Assembly: GCA_903885375.1 (NCBI GenBank)
Contig: CAISIK010000039.1
Coordinates: 1 to 32,424 of the forward strand
DNA from: an uncultured Pseudomonadota bacterium
GTDB lineage: Bacteria; Myxococcota_A; UBA796; SXON01
Direction: 5' to 3'
DNA: 32,424 nucleotides
Shown here one piece after another: positions 1 to 7,395 of the stretch. Within the stretch, counting starts at the first letter, position 1; each line of letters opens with the position of its first letter. Below the pieces are notes generated by a model, which saw only the letters and a program-made list of their open reading frames with translations, did no database searches and was not told where the DNA came from. Made by a program: the position numbers and the translations under genes.

Positions 1-31
<31 letters not shown>

Positions 32-59
32 CCCCATGATCATCGGAACGGCGCTGCGG

Positions 60-1859
60 CTACTCTTCGATGAGCGCGCCGCCGTCCCACTGACCGATGC
101 TGAAGATCACGAACTCGGCGGGCTTCACGGGGCAGATGCCGATCTGCACGTTGACCTGGCCGGCGTCGATCAGGTAGCGCGGGTTGGTCTCGTCGTCGCA
201 CTTGACGTAGAAGGCCTCTTCCGCGGTGGTGCCGAAGAGCGCGCCGGAACGCCACACGCGCATGAGGTACGCGCGGAGGTCGCGGGTGAGCTTCTTCCAC
301 AGGGCGTGGTCGTTGGGCTCGAACACGGCCCACTGGCTGCCCAGCATGATCGACTGCTCGACCATGATGAAGAGCCGGCGGACGTTGATGTACTTCCACG
401 AGGGGTCCGAGGCCGTGCCGAGCGTACGAGCGCCCCACACGCGGATGCCGCGGTCCTTGAAGATGCGCACGACGTTGATGCCGCGATCGTTGTACTGGCC
501 CTGCTCCAGACGGTTGATGTTCTGGGTGAGGCCGGTGATCCCCATGAGGATCTCGTTCGCGGGGGCCTTGTGCACGCCACGCTCGCCGTCGACACGGGCG
601 AACAGGCCGGCCATGTGGCCGCTGGGCGGCACGAACAGCTCGTTGCGCTCGGTCTTGATCAGCTTGCGGCGGTTGGGGCCGGTCACCTGGATGTGGTCCT
701 GGTTGCCCACGAACCAGCTCGGCTTGGTGATCTTGACCCACGGCACGTACATGGCGCCGTAGCCCTTGTTGCTGGCCGGGATGTCCATGTTGCCATCGGA
801 CACGATCGGGCCATCGAGCAGGGCGAAACGATCCTTGCGGACCTCGCAGAGCTCGAGCATCTCGCGCTGCTGGTTGAAGTTCAGGCCGGGAGCGGCCATG
901 AGCGCGATGTCGTCCACGTCGTCGAAGGCGTAGAGGCCGAGCTTGTCCGCCTGGTTCTCACGGATGGAGCACTCGGTGTCCTGGGTGCCCATGAGGTAGA
1001 CGTAGCACTTGCCGCCACCGTTATCGAAGAAGCCGTTGACGCCGGCCACGAAGTTGAAGGCCGCGGGCTGGCTGAGCCAGGACTTGAACTCGGCCTTCAG
1101 CGCGTCGTCGGTGTTGAGGGCTTCGTACACGGCATCCGCCGCATCGTCGGCGTTGGTGAACGACTTGCCGACGAGGTCCTCGACCGGACGGGTCTCGATG
1201 AGGAACTGGGCGAAGTAGCTCTGGAGCCAGCGGAAGAACTCGGCCTTGTTGGTGATCGCCACCGGGGGCACCGAGTACTCGCTGCGCATCGCGGAGCCCG
1301 CGGTGCCCTTCACTTCGTAGCCGTAGGCGCCGAGCACGTCGGCTGCGCTCTTCGGGCTCGCCTTCTCGAGCGGGAAGGTCTCGTGGAGCTGGTTGAGGAG
1401 CTTCTCCACCGCCTCGTCGGAGTCGGAGACGACCTTGCCTTCGACCGAGAGCGTGACGTCGGCCACTTCGAGGGTCTTCTCACCCCAGCTGACCTTGACC
1501 TTGCCCTTGGTGCCGGCCTCGAACTTCGGGGCGGTGGGGCCGGCCTTCGGAGCGCCGTGGAGCTCGAAGTACTTCTTCACGTCGCGAACCGACTTGCGGT
1601 CGAGGCGCATCGAGGAGGTCAACGCGGTGGTGGCCTCGTTGGCATCGCCCTTGATGTTGCCCTTCTCGTCGATGAGCAGGGGCGACACCTTGCCCTTGAG
1701 CTGCTTCTTGCCGTTCGAGACCGTGACGGCCGTGGCGTCGATCGGCGGTTCGAACTTGAACAGACCGAGGAAGCCCGGAATGCTCGTGGATACCGACGCG
1801 ATCGGCTTGGCGCCGCTGTCGACTTCGCGGATGTATACGCCTGGGGTATTGTATTCCAT
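60..1859 (-). CDS. Contractile injection system tail sheath protein
   Basis: A 599-residue protein that should polymerise as the contractile sheath around the inner tube of a phage-tail-like injection system. The N-terminus TPGVYIREVDSG, followed by PIASVSTS, is the classic sheath opening. FFDNGGGKCYVY (about residues 276-287) matches the conserved FFxNGGGxCYV segment, and the C-terminal third carries the usual NDRGINVVR-type and VWGARTL segments and a final CPVKPAEFVIF strand. Residues about 38-197 are an insertion between the first sheath motif and the AITNKAEFF segment, which are usually close together. This makes the protein much longer than the roughly 350-residue sheaths of compact particles. 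The start follows a GGAGG Shine-Dalgarno, and its ATG shares one base with the stop of the upstream gene (TGATG), so the two are translationally coupled. Baseplate, tube and ATPase genes would be expected beyond the left edge. Confidence 0.93.
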   Translation of the reverse strand: MEYNTPGVYIREVDSGAKPIASVSTSIPGFLGLFKFEPPIDATAVTVSNGKKQLKGKVSPLLIDEKGNIKGDANEATTALTSSMRLDRKSVRDVKKYFELHGAPKAGPTAPKFEAGTKGKVKVSWGEKTLEVADVTLSVEGKVVSDSDEAVEKLLNQLHETFPLEKASPKSAADVLGAYGYEVKGTAGSAMRSEYSVPPVAITNKAEFFRWLQSYFAQFLIETRPVEDLVGKSFTNADDAADAVYEALNTDDALKAEFKSWLSQPAAFNFVAGVNGFFDNGGGKCYVYLMGTQDTECSIRENQADKLGLYAFDDVDDIALMAAPGLNFNQQREMLELCEVRKDRFALLDGPIVSDGNMDIPASNKGYGAMYVPWVKITKPSWFVGNQDHIQVTGPNRRKLIKTERNELFVPPSGHMAGLFARVDGERGVHKAPANEILMGITGLTQNINRLEQGQYNDRGINVVRIFKDRGIRVWGARTLGTASDPSWKYINVRRLFIMVEQSIMLGSQWAVFEPNDHALWKKLTRDLRAYLMRVWRSGALFGTTAEEAFYVKCDDETNPRYLIDAGQVNVQIGICPVKPAEFVIFSIGQWDGGALIEE

Positions 1860-2734
1860 CAGTCCTCCGATTCAGGGTCAGAATCCGCGTTCTTGCGGAA
1901 GAAGTGAGCGGGTGGCCCGGGGGCTACCCGCGGCTTGGGCAAAGGCGAACCCGGCCGGATGCGCCCGTTTCGGGAAGCTGCGGGACCATCAGCTGGGGGG
2001 CTGGTGGGCTCGAGGCGCCCCAAGCGAACGGTAGAACCGCCCGCACTCTTGTAGAGGGGACCATCTAACGCTACCCGCGCCCGGTACGTCAAGAAAGGCC
2101 GGTACGGCGCTTCGTGCAGCGTGAAGAGGTTGATCGCGTCGCCGACGGTCAGATCGTCGGTCAGCGCGAGGGAAACCTTTTCGACGAGGAGGCCGTCATC
2201 GCGGGGGCCTTCTTCATCGTCGCCGGGAGGCAGCCCCGTGAAACAGGTGGGATCGTAGGTTCGGCCGAGGCTGTCGACCTCGCGCGCGTCGGGCAGGACG
2301 AAGCGGCGCGGCCGATGGATCAGGTGGGTGGCCTCGTTGAGCCGGACGAGCAACCAGCCGAGCAGTCGCTCCGCATCGCTTCGGAACTTGCTGTGCACGG
2401 CGAGCAGGTAGTACAGGTCGAGGAGGAGCGGCGGGCGGTGGTAGTACACCTCGCCCTCCTCGTCGGGGGTCTTCAGGAAGACGGGCGCCTGCCGGTGACG
2501 CTTGCTGTTGAGCAGCGAGGGGTTTTGCGCGAGCCGGTACATGTAGATGTACACGACCTCCTCGCGGTCCTTCGGGACGAACTTGAGGTCCTCCTCGAGG
2601 CGCGGGGGCTGGCCGCCGAAGCTGTAGCCATCCACGAGGAACTTGTGGAGCGACTCCGTCGTTTCGCCGATGATGCCGCGCCCGGAGGCGGGGCCGGCGG
2701 CGGCGAGGAGGCGGGCGCGCTCGGTGGGCGTCAT
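1859..2734 (-). CDS. Pvc16/DUF4255-family CIS protein
   Basis: A 291-residue protein. The segment VYIYMYRLAQNPSLLNSKR, then PPLLLDLYYLLAVH and ERLLGWLLVRLNE (about residues 60-135), matches the DUF4255 (Pvc16 N-terminal) pattern of a strand, a basic N-rich stretch, a PPL-LDL-YLL motif and an LLG helix. Proteins of this family accompany sheath genes in extracellular contractile injection systems and are thought to act as the tail terminator or cap. The C-terminal 70 residues are proline- and glycine-rich and look disordered. The stop overlaps the sheath ATG by one base, and the start overlaps the preceding stop by four bases (ATGA), so the three genes form one coupled operon. Confidence 0.82.
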   Translation of the reverse strand: MTPTERARLLAAAGPASGRGIIGETTESLHKFLVDGYSFGGQPPRLEEDLKFVPKDREEVVYIYMYRLAQNPSLLNSKRHRQAPVFLKTPDEEGEVYYHRPPLLLDLYYLLAVHSKFRSDAERLLGWLLVRLNEATHLIHRPRRFVLPDAREVDSLGRTYDPTCFTGLPPGDDEEGPRDDGLLVEKVSLALTDDLTVGDAINLFTLHEAPYRPFLTYRARVALDGPLYKSAGGSTVRLGRLEPTSPPADGPAASRNGRIRPGSPLPKPRVAPGPPAHFFRKNADSDPESED

Positions 2735-3171
2735 CGCGGCACCTGCACGGGCGCGGGGATCGGCTCATCGGCGGAGGGCCGAACGGTGAAGGGGCGAGGC
2801 CGCGGCTGGATGGGGGAGGGCGAGCCGACCGTGGGCCAATCCTCGAGGGCGGCGCGGGTCTGCGTGCCGAAAGGCTGGCGGGCCTCGGTGGGCGCGGCGG
2901 CCTCGATCAGCACCACGCGCCGGCCCCGAACGACCTCCATCGCGTAGGGCGTGCGGATGAGCCGGATGAGCTGCGGCGCGTTCGGCCCGACCTCGGCGAG
3001 CCGGCGCGGCGCCCGCTGGCGCACCACCAGGAGCTCCTTCAGATCGCGGGCGGGGACGGGATCGGGCCGGACTTCGCGGCCTTCATCCACGTTCAGACGG
3101 AGCACGCTCCCGGGCTTCACGCTGGCGCCGGGCACGCGGCGGCTGAGGCGGTTCCGGGGGTCGGACGACAT
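2731..3171 (-). CDS. Unknown protein heading the CIS gene group
   Basis: A 146-residue protein beginning MSSDPRNRLSRRV. It has a compact N-terminal half with strand-rich segments (PGSVLRLNV, KELLVVRQR, AMEVVRGRRVVLIE) and a proline-rich tail. I do not recognise the family. The reading frame stays open far upstream to about 4470, but that extension runs antisense across the plus-strand genes there. The ATG at 3171 is preferred because it removes the conflict and begins the compact part. It overlaps the DUF4255 gene by four bases, so it is probably part of the injection system, perhaps an assembly or tail-tip accessory factor. That role is inferred from position only. Confidence 0.6.
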   Translation of the reverse strand: MSSDPRNRLSRRVPGASVKPGSVLRLNVDEGREVRPDPVPARDLKELLVVRQRAPRRLAEVGPNAPQLIRLIRTPYAMEVVRGRRVVLIEAAAPTEARQPFGTQTRAALEDWPTVGSPSPIQPRPRPFTVRPSADEPIPAPVQVPR

Positions 3172-3234
3172 CCGCCGGGAAGGTATCGCGCGCCGCGAGG
3201 GCGCAAGGGTCCGATCCGTCGGATACCCGATCAT

Positions 3235-4119
3235 GTGCCTCGTCAACGCGCCAGCGCCGCGTCCGGGTCCGTGAGCGCAAGCCAGCGGAGCGAGGCTCGA
3301 CGCCTGCTCGCGGATGCGAACGTGGAGCAGCTGCGGCGACTCGGCAAGGCGCTGGGGAACGGCGCGTTGGCGGGAAAGCTGGCCCACAACGACGCCGTGC
3401 GCGATGCCCTCCTCGCGGTAGTACACGAGCGCCTGCAGGCGGTGGACGGCGCCCAGCAGGCCGAGCTGCGCTCCTTGCGGGAAAAGTCCCGCTGGTGGCG
3501 TGATCTGCGGCGCGGCGCCCGGGGCGTCGGCCTCCCCGAACCCACGCGCTGGGGCGAGGTTGCCCGGCTCTACCGACAGGCCACGGTGTCGGTCTGCGCG
3601 GGCGACCTCGGCCGCGGCGTCGACTTGATGCGGCAGGCCCTCGCCGCCGAGCGCGCCGCGAGGAAGGCGGTGCCCACGCAGGTAGTGCTGCCCGCGGGCA
3701 CGGATCCCCAGCGCTCCGAGCCCGCCGCCATGGTCGACGTCAAGGACGGCGAGGGGTGCACGCCCACCCAGGCGCCCGGCACCCTCGCGCTGGCCGACCG
3801 GATCGAGAACGTGTCCACCACCCAGGACGCCGCCGCGAGACTCCCGAACACCGGCCAGGGGAAGGTGTGGTGGGGGGAGGTTGCGGAAGGCGAGGAGGAG
3901 GCGGAGGCCACCGGGCCGAGCCCGGGCAGCAAACGGCTCCTCGAACCCGCCGCCCGCGCCGATCTCCAGCGGCGGCCCGATGGGGTGGCGCCCGAGGTGG
4001 CGTCTCCGGTGCGCGCGGTACGTACGGAGGTGGCGCCGGAGCTGTCCCCCCGCCAACCGGCACATGCCGAACTCGCCGAAACGCAGCCCGCACGCGCGCG
4101 TCGGCAACCCAAACGCTGA
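3235..4119 (+). CDS. Unrecognised helical protein
   Basis: A 294-residue protein read from GTG at 3235; an in-frame GTG at 3271 is an equally possible start and neither has a clear Shine-Dalgarno. Residues about 15-145 are predicted by composition to be helical (LLADANVEQLRRLGKAL, then AELRSLREKSRWWRDLRR). The rest is acidic then proline- and alanine-rich low complexity. There is no signal peptide or membrane segment. It diverges from the CIS genes with 63 bp between, and sits 10 bp upstream of the argE-like gene. It could be an accessory of the injection system or belong with argE; no function can be assigned. Codon use resembles the neighbours, which supports it being real. Confidence 0.6.
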   Translation: MPRQRASAASGSVSASQRSEARRLLADANVEQLRRLGKALGNGALAGKLAHNDAVRDALLAVVHERLQAVDGAQQAELRSLREKSRWWRDLRRGARGVGLPEPTRWGEVARLYRQATVSVCAGDLGRGVDLMRQALAAERAARKAVPTQVVLPAGTDPQRSEPAAMVDVKDGEGCTPTQAPGTLALADRIENVSTTQDAAARLPNTGQGKVWWGEVAEGEEEAEATGPSPGSKRLLEPAARADLQRRPDGVAPEVASPVRAVRTEVAPELSPRQPAHAELAETQPARARRQPKR

Positions 4120-4129
4120 GGGTGCCTGG

Positions 4130-5233
4130 ATGAGCTCCGTCGTCGACACCCTCGCCCGCCTCGTGGCCAGCCCCACCGTCTCGCATCGCCCGCTCACGGA
4201 GCTGGCCGCCTTCGTGGCCGAGCGCTGCGAGGCGGCGGGGTTCACCGTGGAACGTTTCGTCGCGCCCGGCGAAGGCAAGCTCAACCTCGTCTGCAGCCGC
4301 GGCCCGCGGGGCACCGATGGCCTCGTGCTCTCCGGCCACATGGACGTGGTGCCGGTGGAGGGCCAGCCCTGGTCGAGCGATCCCTTCCGGCTCACGGCGC
4401 GTGGCAGCCGCCTCGTGGGGCGGGGCTCGGCGGACATGAAGGGCTTCATTGCGGCCACGCTGCACGCCATCGAGGCGCTGCCCCGTCTCGAACGTGAGCT
4501 CGTGCTGGTCTGGACGTGCGACGAGGAGGTGGGCTGCCTCGGCTCTCGGGCGCTCGTTCAGGAGCTGGCCGGTCGGCCGCTGCCGAGCGCCTGCCTCATC
4601 GGCGAGCCCACGAGCTTCCGCATCCTCCGCATGCACCCGGGGCACACCGCCGTTCGTGTCGTCACCACCGGTCGGGCCGCCCACAGCAGCAAGCCCGACC
4701 TCGGCGAGAACGCCATTCGAAAGGCGGCGCGGGTCATCGACCGGCTCGACCAGCTCGCCGAGGACTGGAAGCGCGACGTGCGGTTCGCCGATCTTCTGGA
4801 CCGCCCCTTCGTGGTGATGAACGTGGCCAGCATCCAGGGCGGTACGGCGGTGAACATCGTCCCCGACCGGTGCACCCTCGAGGTGGGCTTCCGCGCGCTC
4901 CCCGGCATGGACGAGGCCGGGCTGGTGCAGGTGATGCGCGAGCGGCTCGAAGGGCTGGCCACCGTGGAGCTCATGCGCGGCACGCCGGCGATGCTCACCC
5001 CCTCGGGCACGGCCCTCGAAGCCCTCCTCCAGCCGCACGCGAGCGCTCCCGAGGTGGGCGCCGCGGCCTTCGCCACCGATGGCGGCAACCTGTGCAAGCT
5101 CGGCATGGACCCGCTCGTCTTCGGACCGGGGAGCATCGACGTGGCCCACAAGGCCGACGAGTGGGTGGACGAGGGGGAGCTCTACCGCACCATCCCCGTG
5201 CTGCAGGAGCTCATCGCTCGTCGCTGCGGCTGA
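4130..5233 (+). CDS. argE: Acetylornithine deacetylase-like M20 metallopeptidase
   Basis: A 367-residue M20-family enzyme that would hydrolyse N-acetylornithine to ornithine and acetate in arginine synthesis, in the cytoplasm. The metal site is complete: H70 in SGHMDVVP with catalytic D72, bridging D102 in GRGSADMKG, the general base and ligand pair E132-E133 in CDEEVG, E159 in IGEPTSF, and H340 in DVAHKADEWV. H185 in GRAAHSS is the conserved residue of the dimerisation/lid domain. Length is typical of ArgE. The ATG at 4130 follows GAGGG, and the codons upstream belong to the preceding gene's intergenic space. It overlaps the convergent SGNH gene by 23 bp at the 3' ends. A succinyl-diaminopimelate desuccinylase or another M20 deacylase is possible, but the sequence pattern favours ArgE. 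Confidence 0.88.
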   Translation: MSSVVDTLARLVASPTVSHRPLTELAAFVAERCEAAGFTVERFVAPGEGKLNLVCSRGPRGTDGLVLSGHMDVVPVEGQPWSSDPFRLTARGSRLVGRGSADMKGFIAATLHAIEALPRLERELVLVWTCDEEVGCLGSRALVQELAGRPLPSACLIGEPTSFRILRMHPGHTAVRVVTTGRAAHSSKPDLGENAIRKAARVIDRLDQLAEDWKRDVRFADLLDRPFVVMNVASIQGGTAVNIVPDRCTLEVGFRALPGMDEAGLVQVMRERLEGLATVELMRGTPAMLTPSGTALEALLQPHASAPEVGAAAFATDGGNLCKLGMDPLVFGPGSIDVAHKADEWVDEGELYRTIPVLQELIARRCG

Positions 5234-6218
5234 GGAGCAGGGCGGACACGGCCTCGTGGCCGCGCTCGCTCAGGTGGAAGTCGTGCGCGAGGAAGCTGCC
5301 GGCACCGGTCAGGGCGGGGCCGAGGTCCACGAGGGGGGCCCCCCAGCCGGCCGCGAGGGCATCGCGAAGCTCGGTGCGGTCCCAAAGCGCGAGGCCGGCC
5401 GGATCGCCGCCGCGGAAGAGCACCGAGCCGCTCGCGTTGGCCGCGCTGGTGGCCAGATCGGCGGGCAACCAGACCAGCTCGACCTTCTGCGCGGGGTGCT
5501 GATCGGCGAACGCCCGCACGGCGCGGCCGAGGGCCCCGGCGAGCGGCACGACGGCGGGAGGGTCGGTGAGCCAGGCGCCGGGTGCATCGGCGGGGGCAGG
5601 CACGAGGCGCGCCCAGAGCGTGTAGAACAGCGCGCTGTGCACGAGCGGCGTGCTCCACAGGAACGCCCCCTTCGCCGCCAAGCGGTCGCGACGGAGCAGG
5701 TAGCCGCCCCTGACGACGTTCCGCTCCGCGATGGAGCGCTCGCCGTCGTCGAAGTCGTTGGACTGGTTCACGACGACGAAGATCCGGCGGACCGCGGTGA
5801 GCTCCGGCCGGGCGAGGAGCGCCGTGCCCCGGGCGAGCGCATCGCCCACGGCGAAGTCGGGGACGCCGCCGTTGTGGGCTCCGATGCGGGTGGCGAAGGT
5901 GTCGGCGTGGGCCACGCCGAGGCCGAAGGCCTGGGAGTCGCCGAGCACAAGGACGGGGCTCGACCCGGGCGCCTCGCACGCGGACGCCGACCGGAGCCCG
6001 AGGGTGTCGGTGGCGAGGTCGGTGACGACGCCATCGGGGCGGCGCACGCGGTCGTGCGCGCACGGCGCCGGGCCCAACGCGCCCGACGCGTCGACCGTGA
6101 AGATGGCCGCCTGCGCGCGGGTGCTGCGGCCGGTGGCCCGCAAGGCGAGCTCGAGGAGGGCGGCGGCGGCGACGAGCCCGGCCAGCACGAGGGCGAGGCG
6201 GCGGAGGAGGCCACGCAT
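5211..6218 (-). CDS. Membrane-anchored SGNH/GDSL hydrolase-like protein
   Basis: A 335-residue protein with a basic N-terminus and one hydrophobic helix (about residues 7-27), so probably anchored with an extracytoplasmic catalytic domain. VLGDSQAFGLGV places the nucleophile at S95 (block I). VNQSNDFDD supplies a block III-like asparagine, and DFHLSERGH near the C-terminus supplies the Asp and His of block V. Members of this fold remove or transfer acyl groups on polysaccharides or lipids; the substrate here is unknown. It starts one base after the stop of another SGNH-like gene, so the two are cotranscribed and may act on the same envelope polymer. Confidence 0.75.
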   Translation of the reverse strand: MRGLLRRLALVLAGLVAAAALLELALRATGRSTRAQAAIFTVDASGALGPAPCAHDRVRRPDGVVTDLATDTLGLRSASACEAPGSSPVLVLGDSQAFGLGVAHADTFATRIGAHNGGVPDFAVGDALARGTALLARPELTAVRRIFVVVNQSNDFDDGERSIAERNVVRGGYLLRRDRLAAKGAFLWSTPLVHSALFYTLWARLVPAPADAPGAWLTDPPAVVPLAGALGRAVRAFADQHPAQKVELVWLPADLATSAANASGSVLFRGGDPAGLALWDRTELRDALAAGWGAPLVDLGPALTGAGSFLAHDFHLSERGHEAVSALLLSRSDER

Positions 6219-6219
6219 T

Positions 6220-7224
6220 CTAGAGCGTGGGCTCCACCAGATCGGCGATGAGCCGCGCCATCACGATGCTGCCCTCCGCGTCGGGGTGCCCGCCGTCGTA
6301 CATGAGCGCCTCGGCCACGGTGAGCTCGCGTTCGAAGAGCTCGGACACGGCGGCGGGGAGGTGGCCCTGCGGCGAAGCCGGCACCGTGAGCCAGGTATTG
6401 CCGGACTCGAGGTCGACCACGGAGAGCTTGTCCCCTTCGAACGTGAGGTCCTCCCCCCGGGCGCCCTGGGCCGCCCGGAAGGGCTCCGTCAGGTCGTGCG
6501 CCACCCAGTCGGGGCCGAGGAGCGCAGTCACCTCGCCGCCTTCGCGTGCGCCCTCCTGACGGCCGTGGAGGTCGAAGCGCGAGATGGGCGGGAGCAGGAA
6601 AAGCGGCCGTTGGGACACGACCGAGGCGCAGGTCTGGAGGCCTTCCGCCACGGATCGGGCGCCGCCCATGTGGGGCGGCGGCACGCGTCGCACCCAGAGG
6701 ATGCGGTCGACCTCGAGCCTGCGCGCCTGCGTGCGGCACCACGCCGCCATCGAGGCGGTCGGCGCGCCGGGCGACCCCGCGTTGATGATGTCCACGCCGT
6801 GCCCCCGCCGCTGGAGCTCCACTTCCAGCAGTGTGGTCCAGGACTCCTCGGCGCGCACGCCCCAGCCGAACGTGACCGAGTCGCCCACCGCAGCGATGCG
6901 CAGCCGTCCGGGGGCCTTCGGCGCGATCGGCCCCATGCGGAGGTGGTCGGCGTTGGTGCTCACCGTGAACCGACGCACCCGCTTCATCGTGGACTCGCCG
7001 CGGCGGTGGGCGTCGGCTTCGGCCGGGTCGTGGGGGCGGTCGGGCACCACCACCTGCGCCTCCTGCAGGTTCGGAAGGTTCCATCTCTCGTTCTCCATCT
7101 CCGCCCACGGGCCGATCACGATGTCGGAACGTTCCCGCGAACGGGAGCGCATCACGCCGACGGCACCAACGACCGCCACAAGCGCGATGGCGGCGGCCAC
7201 CCCGTGGTACCAACGCGGCTTCAC
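6220..7224 (-). CDS. Second SGNH hydrolase-like protein
   Basis: A 334-residue protein read from GTG at 7224, whose first bases overlap the stop of the microprotein gene (GTGA). This start is preferred over a longer frame beginning at 7326, which would run through that gene. A single hydrophobic helix (about residues 8-25) anchors it. RFTVSTNADHLR followed by VGDSVTFGWGV (S116) is the usual entry into the SGNH fold, NAGSPG is a block II-like glycine segment, and YDGGHPDAEG near the end gives the Asp/His pair. I see no clear block III asparagine, so activity may differ from a typical esterase. Probably acts outside the cytoplasm together with the next gene. Confidence 0.72.
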   Translation of the reverse strand: MKPRWYHGVAAAIALVAVVGAVGVMRSRSRERSDIVIGPWAEMENERWNLPNLQEAQVVVPDRPHDPAEADAHRRGESTMKRVRRFTVSTNADHLRMGPIAPKAPGRLRIAAVGDSVTFGWGVRAEESWTTLLEVELQRRGHGVDIINAGSPGAPTASMAAWCRTQARRLEVDRILWVRRVPPPHMGGARSVAEGLQTCASVVSQRPLFLLPPISRFDLHGRQEGAREGGEVTALLGPDWVAHDLTEPFRAAQGARGEDLTFEGDKLSVVDLESGNTWLTVPASPQGHLPAAVSELFERELTVAEALMYDGGHPDAEGSIVMARLIADLVEPTL

Positions 7225-7352
7225 AGGACGGAGTAGCGCGTGGCCAGCTCGTCGAACGGCGGCGCGGTGAGGAGGAGCCAGACGCCGAGCGCCACCGCCA
7301 CGAAGCAGGCGCCCCCGATCCACCACAGCGCCTCTCGTCGCTCGCTCGTCAT
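7221..7352 (-). CDS. 43-residue single-helix membrane microprotein
   Basis: A 43-residue protein, MTSERREALWW followed by a hydrophobic helix of about 21 residues and a short tail ending ATRYSVL. It sits 43 bp after hutF and overlaps the following SGNH gene by four bases (GTGA). Tiny single-helix proteins also occur beside SGNH and MBOAT polysaccharide acylation genes (for example DUF5989), but I cannot show this is that family. The overlap explains why the next gene starts at GTG. The tight coupling suggests it supports membrane placement of the SGNH proteins. Confidence 0.6.
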   Translation of the reverse strand: MTSERREALWWIGGACFVAVALGVWLLLTAPPFDELATRYSVL

Positions 7353-7395
7353 GCCGCGATCATCGCACGCGGCGGCGGGTGCGGCAAGGCGGTGC

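Noticed and set aside
36..1907. Plus-strand open frame of 623 codons opposite the sheath gene
   Set aside because: High-GC antisense shadow: composition is dominated by Val, Ala, Gly, Leu, Asp and His with no domain pattern, while the minus strand encodes a clear sheath protein.
3740..5149. Minus-strand open frame of 469 codons opposite argE
   Set aside because: Antisense shadow of an M20 enzyme with all metal ligands on the plus strand; His/Arg/Gly-rich translation without motifs.
5079..6251. Plus-strand open frame opposite the first SGNH gene
   Set aside because: Shadow of the minus-strand gene that has the GDS and DFH motifs; no start signal or recognisable domain.
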